DNA from: JBBIRG01 sp964410965
Lineage (GTDB): Bacteria > CLD3 > SB21 > JBBIRG01
Length of the DNA stretch: 51,670 nucleotides
NCBI GenBank assembly: GCA_964410965.1
Contig: CAYPIY010000015.1
Span: 1 to 51,670, forward strand
Direction of reading: 5' to 3'
In this document: one piece after another, positions 25,808-34,244 of the stretch
Position numbering within the stretch: the first letter of the stretch is position 1
Layout of the letters: each line of letters begins with the position of its first letter
Made by a program: the position numbers and the translations under genes
Notes under the pieces: generated by a model
Database searches by the model: none
The model's input: the letters and a program-made list of their open reading frames with translations, nothing else
What the model was told of the DNA's origin: nothing

Positions 25808-25849
25808 AAAAGAAAAGCGGCTGATGTTCATCAGACCGCTTTTCTTTTT
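25808..25849. terminator. Strong bidirectional hairpin terminator
   Basis: AAAAGAAAAGCGG (25808-25820) pairs with CCGCTTTTCTTTT (25836-25848). Inside, CTGATG (25821-25826) pairs with CATCAG (25829-25834), leaving one bulged A. A-rich and T-rich flanks suit both the ctpA-like gene and the convergent gene at 25883-26224. Confidence 0.9.
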
Positions 25850-25882
25850 AACAAAAGAGAGGGATAGAGGGTAATGTTGAAT

Positions 25883-26224
25883 TTACGGGTGCCGGGAAGC
25901 GATATTCTCGAAAACGTAGTTGTTGATTTTGTAATTTTCCTTTGAGACTCTGATGCAGAAGGATTTCATCAGATCCAGTCCGCCCCGGAAATCGATTGCA
26001 TATCGGCTGCCGCTCCTGTATGCTTTTTGTTCGTGTACCAGATTTTCCAGGATGGTTTTAATTGCCGTGATATTCCTCGGGTTTTCTTTCATATGCAGTC
26101 TTTTTGCAACTACATTGGCCGATGTAGGTTCTGAATTCAAACCAAACATCAGGATGGATTGCCGGAGATGAAGAGCCTTGAGCTCCTCTTTTTCAGCCTT
26201 CAATTTGTTAAACCTGGTTTTCAT
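25883..26224 (-). CDS. Small putative winged-helix regulator
   Basis: A 113-residue basic protein preceded by AAAGGAG seven bases ahead of ATG 26224. The first 20 residues are a charged helix (RFNKLKAEKEELKAL). Residues about 33-80 look like a helix-turn-helix with a wing: TSANVVAKRLHMKENPRN, then a recognition-like helix (AIKTILENLVHEQ), then the short hairpin YRSGSRYAIDF. I do not recognise a named family. Its upstream region contains two perfect dyads (26235-26284), which fits an autoregulator. It converges on the ctpA-like gene with a shared terminator between them. Confidence 0.6.
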   Translation of the reverse strand: MKTRFNKLKAEKEELKALHLRQSILMFGLNSEPTSANVVAKRLHMKENPRNITAIKTILENLVHEQKAYRSGSRYAIDFRGGLDLMKSFCIRVSKENYKINNYVFENIASRHP

Positions 26225-26234
26225 TTACAAACTC

Positions 26235-26284
26235 CTTTATAAATACCTTATAAAGTATGAACTGATTGTCAGCAAAAATTTTGC
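26235..26284. promoter_or_regulatory. Two perfect dyads upstream of the putative regulator
   Basis: CTTTATAA (26235-26242) and TTATAAAG (26248-26255) are perfect 8-bp inverted arms around five bases. GCAAAA/TTTTGC around one base (26272-26284) is a second palindrome. On the minus strand the first overlaps the ribosome site of the 113-residue gene and the second lies just upstream. They are possible operators, possibly for the gene's own product. Confidence 0.45.
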
Positions 26285-26558
26285 CAAAAAAATAAAAGGT
26301 TGTTTATTAATTAATTAGCCTAAAAATCATATTCTTTTTCAAATCCTTAAGAACAAATCATGTTTCAGTAAATAAAAATTGTATTACTATGATACAACTT
26401 TACGAGTATGATATGGAATTATTTCAGAACCCACTGTCTCGACGAAAAAAAATGAATAAAGGAATATAAAACGGGAACAATTGAATTTCGGGAAATTTTA
26501 CAAATAACGGATCATATGACAATAGTTGTTGATTTGTTTCCAAATTTGAGGTAACTTT
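26285..26558. other. AT-rich intergenic region between divergent genes
   Basis: About 270 bp of low-GC sequence between the putative regulator and the oxidoreductase. I see no open frame of note, no tRNA-like fold and no convincing promoter for the plus-strand gene. Confidence 0.4.
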
Positions 26559-27602
26559 ATGTCAGGGAAAGATATTATGAAAACAATGTCAGCGCTGGTT
26601 TTGAGGGATAACGGCAAATCAAAGTATCTTGTTTGTGAAAACGCGGAAATGCCGTGCCTTAAACCGGGCGAATGCCTGGTAAAAATCGAATTCGCCGCGC
26701 TGAATCATCGGGACTTATGGATTGTGATGGGATTGTATGCGAATATCCAAACACCCTGCATCCTAGGATCTGACGGTGCGGGTACGGTTCATTCAGTTTA
26801 TGATACAGAAAACGAATCCTGGATCGGAAAAGATGTGATCATCAACCCCTCAATGAACTGGGGAGAGTCGGCGTCGCATCAGCAAACGGATTTCAGGATT
26901 CTGGGAATGCCCGGGGACGGAACGTTCGCCGGCTATGCGGCCGTGCCTGAATCCTGTCTGGCCGGGAAACCGGAACATTTGAACCGGCAAGAAGCGGCGG
27001 CATTGCCGCTGGCGGGACTGACCGCGTACCGCGCATTATTCACACAGGGAAAACTTGCCCGCGGCCAGACCGTTTTGATAACCGGGATCGGGGGCGGAGT
27101 CGCGTCCATGGCCCTGCAGTATTCCTTGCTTTCGGACGCGAAGGTGATCGTAACTTCCGCAGAGGATGAAAAAATAGCACAGGCCGTGACGCGTGGGGCC
27201 CTTGCCGGCGTAAATTACCTGTCCCCGGAATATCCGATCGAACTTAAAAAAACCGGCGATTCAGCGGGAGGCATTGACCTGATTGTTGACGGTGCCGGCG
27301 GAAATTCATGGCAAACGCTACTCGATGCCCTGAAACCCGGAGGAACCATGGTGACATACGGCGCTACCCTCGGTAAACCCTCTACCGTGGATATAAGGAA
27401 AATTTTCTGGAAACAGCTGACGGTCAAAGGAACTACCATGGGAAGTCCTGAGGATTTCGCAGGAATGATCGGTTTCGTCAATAAGAATAAAATCAGGCCT
27501 TGCATCGATTCGGTGTTTGACCTGAGGGATTATCTGTCCGCTTTTGACAGGATTCGGGAAGGAAAACAATCCGGAAAAATTGTATTACGAACCGGTGATT
27601 GA
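26559..27602 (+). CDS. MDR-superfamily NAD(P)-dependent oxidoreductase
   Basis: A 347-residue medium-chain dehydrogenase/reductase. ATG 26559 has GAGG seven bases upstream; a second ATG at 26577 is possible. The N-terminal GroES-like domain has KPGECLVKIEFAALNHRDLW and GSDGAGTV. The Rossmann domain has VLITGIGGGVASMALQ near residue 170 and a DGAGG segment near 245. The structural-zinc cysteine cluster is absent, and the catalytic-zinc cysteine position is Asn-His (NHRD) here, so this is probably a zinc-free quinone-oxidoreductase-like or alkenal-reductase-like member. The substrate is unknown. It stands apart from its neighbours, with about 140 bp before the next gene. Confidence 0.85.
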   Translation: MSGKDIMKTMSALVLRDNGKSKYLVCENAEMPCLKPGECLVKIEFAALNHRDLWIVMGLYANIQTPCILGSDGAGTVHSVYDTENESWIGKDVIINPSMNWGESASHQQTDFRILGMPGDGTFAGYAAVPESCLAGKPEHLNRQEAAALPLAGLTAYRALFTQGKLARGQTVLITGIGGGVASMALQYSLLSDAKVIVTSAEDEKIAQAVTRGALAGVNYLSPEYPIELKKTGDSAGGIDLIVDGAGGNSWQTLLDALKPGGTMVTYGATLGKPSTVDIRKIFWKQLTVKGTTMGSPEDFAGMIGFVNKNKIRPCIDSVFDLRDYLSAFDRIREGKQSGKIVLRTGD

Positions 27603-27742
27603 GCGCTCGAAAAGTGTCGAAAACTTTTTCAGCTTATCATGCGGAAAATCATCTCACCATGAAAAATGTGAATTGCCCTCTGAACCGGTATTGAGTTTCA
27701 GGACGAACGGCCGCCACCGGGTTTCAGGTTTAATTTAACAAA

Positions 27743-28504
27743 ATGATTACGACCGGTACAATGAAAATCAATCGGGAACCGAACGGAATAACGCTGTTAT
27801 TGAGCTTGGCTGTTATGGCTGTCTACGGTACTGTGTTTTCATGGAAAATCTCAGGACAGGAAAAAAATATCACCGACACAACCGTTAACCATGGCTTTCT
27901 TTTTTCGGCTATTCTGTTTCGTGACACTCCCCTGGGTGAACGATGGGCCCAATTAAGACCCGAAGCCGTAACATTGTTTCCGAATCTTAAACTGAAATCT
28001 GTACACGATCTGCATGTTACGATCATTTACATCGGAAAGGAATGGAATGATAAAAACTTTGATTCTCTGCGCGCGTACATGGAGGTCCGTATCTCCGACA
28101 CAAGTTATCTGATTCCGGCGATTTCGGCTTTCGGAAAGAAAAATCATGTTGCGGCCGTCGAACTCAAGGGTATTTCTGCAAACCTGATGAACACGATCTT
28201 AGCGGCAAAAGACAAGCTGAACAAAGCCGGGCTGAAAAAACCGGAAGCCTATGATCGTTCGTTCCGTGCGCATGTGACTCTCGCGGAAACCAAAGACGAT
28301 CTGCCGGACAGGGAACAGTCGTCCGAACTGATGCTGTTTCAGGAATGGATAAGTTCCCGTTTGGATTTGCACTCGATGAATCTCAGGATCGAGCCGGGAA
28401 TGTCCATTGAGCTTATGCTGGCCGGCGCTACCAGACCGAGTCCGGTTCCTGAATATATTTCAGTTGAAGATTTTCTGACAAACCAAAAGGACGGAATAAA
28501 ATAA
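27743..28504 (+). CDS. Exported or membrane-anchored 2H phosphoesterase (2'-5' RNA ligase family)
   Basis: A 253-residue protein. The N-terminus carries a hydrophobic stretch (about 12-32, GITLLLSLAVMAVYGTVF), a signal peptide or anchor. The body has two HxT motifs characteristic of the 2H phosphoesterase/2'-5' RNA ligase (LigT/ThpR) fold: LHVTIIYIG near residue 90 and AHVTLAETK near 175. Both catalytic His-x-Thr pairs are intact. Cytosolic relatives act on 2'-5' or cyclic phosphodiesters of RNA and nucleotides. An exported copy is unusual. The start is ATG 27743 or 27761; both keep the hydrophobic segment. No neighbour explains its substrate. Confidence 0.75.
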   Translation: MITTGTMKINREPNGITLLLSLAVMAVYGTVFSWKISGQEKNITDTTVNHGFLFSAILFRDTPLGERWAQLRPEAVTLFPNLKLKSVHDLHVTIIYIGKEWNDKNFDSLRAYMEVRISDTSYLIPAISAFGKKNHVAAVELKGISANLMNTILAAKDKLNKAGLKKPEAYDRSFRAHVTLAETKDDLPDREQSSELMLFQEWISSRLDLHSMNLRIEPGMSIELMLAGATRPSPVPEYISVEDFLTNQKDGIK

Positions 28505-28593
28505 CTGAATTCTTTTATAAAAAACGGAACCTGTGTAACCTATTTCCGTAAAACATTTTCTATGTGTTAATTTTACCAAAGGAGAAAGAAAGT

Positions 28594-29331
28594 ATGACTG
28601 AACAGCAAGTGATCAGCAAACCTGAACCCCGTCTGGGTTTGTTCGGACGGATTATCAACGTTTATTTCAGTCCGTCAAAAACATTCCGGAGCCTTGAAGT
28701 CAGTCCCGACTGGCTTACGCCTTTGATCGTCTCCCTTGTATTGATGGGCACAGTGATGTTTTTCCTGAACGACGTGATTCAGCAGGAACAGATCGCGGCC
28801 GCAAAAACGGCAATCATGAAAAACGACCGTATCCCCGACAATCAGAAGGAAGAGGTGATCGAACAACAGGCGGTCATGATGAAAAAATTCTGGATTTTCG
28901 GTGTTGTAATCGGCGTCATCATGCTTATCGGAGCTTATTTTCTGGGCGGATTGGCGGTCTGGCTCGGGGGCAATATGGCTCTCGGCAAAGGTCCCGGATA
29001 TATAACGGCGCTTTCGGTTTTTGGTTATGCAAGTCTTGTCGATATGATCGCGACCATCGTAAAGCTGCCTTTGATGGTGATGAATGAAACCATGCGGGTG
29101 GATTCAGGGCTCGGAATACTGGTCAGCAGGGAAGAAACACGGTCGGTGCTGTATACATTCCTGAGTTCATTCGATTTGTTTACATTCTGGCAGCTGGCTC
29201 TCATGATTATCGGTTTCTCGCTTATTTATAAAGCTCCCGTCCGGAAGAGCGCGGTATTTATCTTAATCATGTGGCTGATCTGGGTGCTGATCAAAACCGG
29301 ATTCGCAGGAATCGGAACGATGTTCGGTTAG
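28594..29331 (+). CDS. Yip1-like multi-spanning membrane protein
   Basis: About 245 residues. ATG 28594 is chosen because AAAGGAGAAAG lies just upstream; the GTG thirty bases earlier has none. The N-terminal segment has YFSPSKTFRSLEVSPDW, a hallmark of bacterial Yip1-domain proteins. About five membrane helices follow (LIVSLVLMGTVMFFL, FGVVIGVIMLIGAYFLGG, ALSVFGYASLVDMIA and two near the C-terminus). In eukaryotes Yip1 works in membrane trafficking; bacterial members have no established role. It lies just upstream of the export operon but is separated from it by a terminator. Confidence 0.78.
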   Translation: MTEQQVISKPEPRLGLFGRIINVYFSPSKTFRSLEVSPDWLTPLIVSLVLMGTVMFFLNDVIQQEQIAAAKTAIMKNDRIPDNQKEEVIEQQAVMMKKFWIFGVVIGVIMLIGAYFLGGLAVWLGGNMALGKGPGYITALSVFGYASLVDMIATIVKLPLMVMNETMRVDSGLGILVSREETRSVLYTFLSSFDLFTFWQLALMIIGFSLIYKAPVRKSAVFILIMWLIWVLIKTGFAGIGTMFG

Positions 29332-29354
29332 TTCAAATTGTTTTATTGAGCCCG

Positions 29355-29383
29355 TCCCCGGCCAAACACCGGGGATTTTTTTT
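29355..29383 (+). terminator. Hairpin terminator after the Yip1-like gene
   Basis: TCCCCGG (29355-29361) pairs with CCGGGGA (29369-29375) across a seven-base loop, followed by eight T. It is a classic intrinsic terminator that isolates the downstream export operon. Confidence 0.9.
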
Positions 29384-29534
29384 CTGCGAATCCGGATTCT
29401 GGCGGTTGAATCCGTCAGGATAAAGTCACGGAACAAAGTCGCGGAATGAAAGAGCCAAAAAATAGTTTGTATTAATGAAACAATTTTCCAATTTTACCGA
29501 ATACATAATGTGTTTGAAATTACAGGAGAAACCC

Positions 29535-30854
29535 ATGAATTTTTTGCGATTTACCGTTTTGTTTGCGCTCATAACCTCTTTTCTTTCAGCGCAGGAATCC
29601 AGGATCCTTGATATCGGCGAAGCCGTTGATATTGCCATGAAAAACAACATTCAGGTCATCACGGCCCAGAACAACTATTACGCGACCTCAGCGGCGGTAT
29701 TGCCCAAGACGCTAGGGGCAAACCTGCCGTCCGTATCCGCGAATGCCTCCGTTTCAAGGTCGGATGAGGGAACACCGGTCTATAGCGGAAGCGGACTGGC
29801 CGCGACGAGGACAGGAACCAGCTACAACGCATATTCCTATTCGCTCGACGCAAACTATATACTGTTCGACGGTCTGAAAAAATTCAATGACATGTCGCAG
29901 GCAAGGATTAATGAAACATCCGCCCGTTTTGACGTGGAAAACACGAAACAGGAAGTCACGATCCAGGTCTATCAGCAGTTCATCACAGTGCTGAAAAACA
30001 AACAGTTACTGAAAATCACAGAAGAAAACCTGAAGAGGAGCGAGGAACAGCTGAAAAAACTGGAAGAAAGGCAGAAACTCGGCGCGCAGATCATGTCCGA
30101 TGTATACCGTCAGAGAGTTCAGGTGGGTACCGATAAGCTTGCGCTGAATAAGGCGAAAAACAACCTGAATACCTCGAAAGCATCGCTGAATAACCTCATA
30201 GGCATTGACGTCAATACTGAGATCGAATTGAAAGAAATTTCCCGGGATGTAGCCTATGACGGGTCAAAATATGATTTTAATCAGTCCTTTCAGCTTGCCG
30301 TGGAAAACCGCAAGGATTATCTGGCCGCCTCCAAGCGCGTGGAGAGTTCAAGAAAAACCCTTCAAAACGCCCGGACCGGATATTATCCCACCCTGAGCGC
30401 TTTCGCCCGGTATGGGTGGAATCACGTATACATGAACACGAAAAATTACAGCGACCATGACCGTCTGAATTTCGGGCTGAACCTATCCGTACCGATTTTC
30501 AGCCAGTTCCAGACCCAGTCCGCAGTGATCCAGGCCGATCAGAGCGTGCAAACCGCCAAGAGCAGCCTGGACAACATCCGCCGTTCCGTGGCGCTGGACA
30601 TCAAGATCGCCCTGCTGAATCTGCAGACCGCGTTTGAAAATGTGAAATTGTCCGAAGAAAACGTCAAGTCGGCCAAGGAAGACCTTCGTCTCGCAACTGA
30701 GCGTTACAATCTGGGCGCCGCGACGATCCTCGATCAGATTACCGCTAATACCAATTTCGCGACCGCAGAAGCGAGCTACATTCAGGCCGTTTACGATTTT
30801 CTTTTTGCGAAAGAACAGTATAAATTATCGGTCGGTGAGATCGAAATCAAATAG
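29535..30854 (+). CDS. TolC-family outer-membrane efflux channel
   Basis: About 439 residues. ATG 29535 follows ACAGGAG; an earlier in-frame ATG at 29475 lacks a ribosome site. A signal peptide of about 20 residues ends in FLSAQ. The body has the two long coiled-coil repeats of the OEP family: EAVDIAMKNNIQVITAQ near the start, LKRSEEQLKKLEERQKLG near 170, and the second-half counterpart ENVKSAKEDLRLATERYNLG near 395. Internal duplication of the fold is evident. It forms the trimeric channel of a tripartite exporter with the adaptor, ATPase and two permeases encoded next to it, 28 bp to the adaptor. Confidence 0.93.
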   Translation: MNFLRFTVLFALITSFLSAQESRILDIGEAVDIAMKNNIQVITAQNNYYATSAAVLPKTLGANLPSVSANASVSRSDEGTPVYSGSGLAATRTGTSYNAYSYSLDANYILFDGLKKFNDMSQARINETSARFDVENTKQEVTIQVYQQFITVLKNKQLLKITEENLKRSEEQLKKLEERQKLGAQIMSDVYRQRVQVGTDKLALNKAKNNLNTSKASLNNLIGIDVNTEIELKEISRDVAYDGSKYDFNQSFQLAVENRKDYLAASKRVESSRKTLQNARTGYYPTLSAFARYGWNHVYMNTKNYSDHDRLNFGLNLSVPIFSQFQTQSAVIQADQSVQTAKSSLDNIRRSVALDIKIALLNLQTAFENVKLSEENVKSAKEDLRLATERYNLGAATILDQITANTNFATAEASYIQAVYDFLFAKEQYKLSVGEIEIK

Positions 30855-30882
30855 GCACTTTTACATACACGGAGTAAAAACC

Positions 30883-32178
30883 ATGTCAAAAAAGAAAAAG
30901 ATATTCATCGGACTCGGCTTCGGGTTGCTGATTGTCCTGATCATTGTTTTTAACATGAACGGAAAAAACCAGAAATCGATAGAGGTACAGACTGAAAAGG
31001 TCGTACGCGGGAACGTGATCAAAACCGTTTCGGCGTCGGGAAAGATCCAGCCCGTCACCGATGTCAAGATCAGTTCCAATGTCAGCGCGCGGATCATGAA
31101 ACTGATGGTAAAGGAAGGCGACAAGGTCCGTAAGGGGCAGCTGCTGGTTTCCCTGGACCGCACGAATTATGAAGCGGCCGTAAACCAGGCGAAAGCCGAT
31201 GTTCTCCGTTCCAAGGCCCAGTTGATGACCGCCAAGGCCAACCTTCAGAAAGCCCAGCAGGACTATGACCGTATTAAAGGTCTGTATGAGAAGCAGCTGG
31301 CTTCCCAGGCTGAATTCCAGACAGCGGAAGCGGCTCTGTCCACAGGAAAATCCTCCGTCGAATCCGCTGAAAGCATGGTACTGGCATCGGAAGCGGGGCT
31401 GGATCAGACCAAAGATAACCTTGATAAAACCGAGATCTATTCCCCGATTGACGGAACGGTCAGCAAGCTGAACAAGGAAGTCGGTGAAATCGCGCTGGGG
31501 TCGGCCTTTTCCCAGGATATTATCATGACGATTGCGAACCTCTCGAATATGGAAGCCCGCGTCAATGTTGACGAAAACGATGTTGTGTCCATCGGCATCG
31601 GCGACTCGGCGGTGATTGAGGTGGACGCTTTGCCGAATGACAAATTACGTGGTTTTGTCACCGAGATCGCCAATTCCGCAAATGTCAAGGCGGCGGGTAC
31701 CCAGGAAGAGAAAACGGAATTTGAGGTGAAAATCGCCCTTGATAAAACGGTTGTCGCGCTCAGGCCCGGTATGTCCACGACTTCGGATGTCACGACCGAC
31801 GTCCGCGAAAGCGTTCTGAACGTTCCCATACAGTGCGTGACCGTCCGCGAGCCTGAAAAACTGCGCCGTAAGGCCGGAATTGAAAAAGACGCCGCCATCG
31901 CCGATGACACGTCGCGGGAGTTTGTCGCGAACAAGGACGGCGTGGTGGAAATCGTTTTCGTGATCGAAAACGGTACGGCGATTGCCAAGCCCGTAAAAAC
32001 AGGTATCCAGAGCGAGTCCCATATCGAAATCCTTGAGGGTCTGAAGGAAAATGATGAAGTCGTAACCGGAAACTACCGGGCAATCAGCAAACTTCTCGAG
32101 AACGGATCCAAAGTTGCCGTGAATAATACGATCAAGTCGAAGAGACCGGTTAAAGAATCTGAACAGGAAGGCGAGTAA
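30883..32178 (+). CDS. MacA/HlyD-type periplasmic adaptor
   Basis: About 431 residues. ATG 30883 (MSKKKKIFIGLGFGLL) gives a clean inner-membrane anchor helix; the longer frame from 30805 overlaps the TolC gene. It has a biotinyl-lipoyl-like domain split by a coiled-coil hairpin (VRKGQLLVSLDRTNYEA, KANLQKAQQDYDRIKGLYEKQ, YSPIDGTVSKLNKEVGEIA), then a beta-barrel region (GIGDSAVIEVDALPN) and a membrane-proximal domain. It links the inner-membrane ABC unit to the TolC channel. A 41-bp gap follows before the ATPase gene, and all five exporter genes share one strand. Confidence 0.93.
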   Translation: MSKKKKIFIGLGFGLLIVLIIVFNMNGKNQKSIEVQTEKVVRGNVIKTVSASGKIQPVTDVKISSNVSARIMKLMVKEGDKVRKGQLLVSLDRTNYEAAVNQAKADVLRSKAQLMTAKANLQKAQQDYDRIKGLYEKQLASQAEFQTAEAALSTGKSSVESAESMVLASEAGLDQTKDNLDKTEIYSPIDGTVSKLNKEVGEIALGSAFSQDIIMTIANLSNMEARVNVDENDVVSIGIGDSAVIEVDALPNDKLRGFVTEIANSANVKAAGTQEEKTEFEVKIALDKTVVALRPGMSTTSDVTTDVRESVLNVPIQCVTVREPEKLRRKAGIEKDAAIADDTSREFVANKDGVVEIVFVIENGTAIAKPVKTGIQSESHIEILEGLKENDEVVTGNYRAISKLLENGSKVAVNNTIKSKRPVKESEQEGE

Positions 32179-32219
32179 AGAACAGGGATTTGCACACATT
32201 ACAATAAGTGAATTAAGCC

Positions 32220-32945
32220 ATGATAATCAGTTTTGACAATATCACCAAAATTTACGAGATCGGAACCGTTCAGGTTCCCGCCCTAAGGGGCATATCGCTC
32301 GGAGTCGACAAGAATGAATACATCGCGCTGATGGGTCCGTCGGGATCCGGAAAGTCCACGCTGATGAACCTGATCGGGTGTCTGGATACGCCGACCTCCG
32401 GAGAATATTTATTTGAAGACCGGGACGTATCTCATTTTTCAGATGATCAGCTGGCGGAGATCCGTAACCGGAAAATCGGATTTGTTTTCCAGAATTTCAA
32501 CCTGATTCCCCGTTCCAATGTGTTTCATAATGTCGAACTTCCGATGATCTACGCAGGTGAATCGTCCTCAAACCGGAAGAAAAAGACGCTGGAGGCCATC
32601 GAAAAGGTCGGACTGACCGATCGCATGCATCACAAGCCCAACGAACTGTCCGGCGGTCAGCGCCAGCGTGTCGCGATCGCACGCGCCCTGGTTAACAACC
32701 CATCCATTATTTTAGCCGATGAACCGACCGGAAACCTGGATACCAAAACAGGCGAGGAAATCATGGCGATATTTGAAGATCTTTATAAGGCTGGCAATAC
32801 GATCATTCTGGTGACGCACGAAGAGGACATCGCATCGCACGCGCGCCGTGTGGTTCGCCTTCGGGACGGACATATCGAGATTGATGAGAAAATCAACGGA
32901 CGCAAGGTCTTTAAAAAAGTTCTTGTTGATAAAGACAGTAATTAG
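32220..32945 (+). CDS. MacB/LolD-type ABC transporter ATPase
   Basis: A 241-residue ATP-binding subunit. The Walker A motif MGPSGSGKSTLMNLIG lies near residues 37-52. The Q-loop is FVFQNFNLIP near 92. The signature LSGGQRQRVAIARAL lies near 142, Walker B ILADEPTGNLD near 162 and the H-loop VTHEE near 198. It is a stand-alone ATPase, unlike E. coli MacB, where the domain is fused to the permease. It would power the two FtsX-type permeases encoded next. Confidence 0.95.
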   Translation: MIISFDNITKIYEIGTVQVPALRGISLGVDKNEYIALMGPSGSGKSTLMNLIGCLDTPTSGEYLFEDRDVSHFSDDQLAEIRNRKIGFVFQNFNLIPRSNVFHNVELPMIYAGESSSNRKKKTLEAIEKVGLTDRMHHKPNELSGGQRQRVAIARALVNNPSIILADEPTGNLDTKTGEEIMAIFEDLYKAGNTIILVTHEEDIASHARRVVRLRDGHIEIDEKINGRKVFKKVLVDKDSN

Positions 32946-32984
32946 CGTTTTAACGCATGTTGACGGAAGAATGGGCAAACAAGT

Positions 32985-34223
32985 ATGAAACGAATATTTT
33001 ACGAAATCATTGAAGCCCTGAAAATAGCGGTACAGGCGATACGCGGAAACAAAGCCCGCGGCATCCTAACAACCCTGGGCATCGTGATCGGGATTACCGC
33101 CGTATCCACAACCATGACCGTCATGGTCGGCATGCGTAATTCTTTCCAGTCCCAGTTGTCGGCGCTCGGCACCGATGTGCTTTATGTTTCACGGTTCCCG
33201 TGGATTCAGACCGATGACTGGTGGAAATACCGTAACCGGCCTCAGATCACGCTTGAGGAAAATGAAAAGCTGGAACGCGCTCTGAACGGGAAAATAGCCG
33301 CCATCAATCCGTCGGTCGCTACTTTCCGCAATATCAAACATGAATCCACAACGCTCGAGGATGTAACCATCCGCGGAACGACGGAAAATGAACTGAAAAC
33401 CTCATCGGCGCTGCCGGAACTTGGCCGTTTCATATCCATGAGCGATGTTGATCATTCAAGGTTTATCTGTGTCATCGGGTATGAAGTATGGCAGAAATTT
33501 TTCAAGCAATCGGACCCGATCGGGAAAAAACTCCGTATCGGCGCGTATAATTACAAGATTGTCGGCGTTCTGGAAAAGCAGGGCAAATTCCTGGGCGGAC
33601 TCGGCGGTCCTAACATGGACATACAGGTCGCAATTCCCATATCGACGTTCCTGAAAGCCTACGGCAAACAGAGAGGATTGTCACTTGCCGTAAAAACCAT
33701 CAATTATGAAGCGATGGATGATACACAGGAGGAAATTATCGGCGCGATGAGAAAGATACGCAAATTGTCGCCCTCCACACCGGATAATTTCACGATTAAT
33801 AAACAGGATACCTTCACGAAATTTTATGACAGCATTATGGGCGTCGTAGGGATCATTGGTATACTGATAACGGGCATATCTTTGTTTGTCGGAGGTATCG
33901 GCGTGATGAATATCATGTTTGTATCGGTAACGGAGCGCACCAAAGAAATCGGAGTTCGTAAGGCAATCGGCGCCAAACGGAGGACGATACTGATTCAGTT
34001 TTTGTTTGAAGCCTCAATGATCTGTCTGATCGGCTGTGCGATAGCCCTCGTCATTTCCTTCGGATTGAGCTGGATTATTGATCAGTTTTTTACCGCTTCG
34101 CTATCGGCGGGAATCATTTCATTCGCTATTATCATTTCGATTATTGTCGGCGTTCTTTCGGGTTTTTTACCGGCGCTCAAGGCGTCCCGGCTTGATCCGA
34201 TTGACGCTTTACGGTATGAATAA
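32985..34223 (+). CDS. FtsX/MacB-type ABC permease 1
   Basis: A 412-residue permease with one N-terminal membrane helix (KARGILTTLGIVIGITAVST), a large periplasmic MacB-PCD domain (about 45-280) and three C-terminal helices. The last part carries the family signature GVMNIMFVSVTERTKEIGVR near 305 and ends with LPALKASRLDPIDALRYE. It lies 39 bp after the ATPase. It shares the fold and end motif with the next gene but is clearly diverged from it, which suggests the two form a heterodimer around one ATPase pair. Confidence 0.93.
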   Translation: MKRIFYEIIEALKIAVQAIRGNKARGILTTLGIVIGITAVSTTMTVMVGMRNSFQSQLSALGTDVLYVSRFPWIQTDDWWKYRNRPQITLEENEKLERALNGKIAAINPSVATFRNIKHESTTLEDVTIRGTTENELKTSSALPELGRFISMSDVDHSRFICVIGYEVWQKFFKQSDPIGKKLRIGAYNYKIVGVLEKQGKFLGGLGGPNMDIQVAIPISTFLKAYGKQRGLSLAVKTINYEAMDDTQEEIIGAMRKIRKLSPSTPDNFTINKQDTFTKFYDSIMGVVGIIGILITGISLFVGGIGVMNIMFVSVTERTKEIGVRKAIGAKRRTILIQFLFEASMICLIGCAIALVISFGLSWIIDQFFTASLSAGIISFAIIISIIVGVLSGFLPALKASRLDPIDALRYE

Positions 34224-34244
34224 TTTTTTTATCGGGAACAGATC

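Noticed and set aside
27609..27630. Hairpin after the MDR oxidoreductase as a terminator
   Set aside because: The GAAAAGT/ACTTTTTC stem is short and uneven, and no T-run follows.
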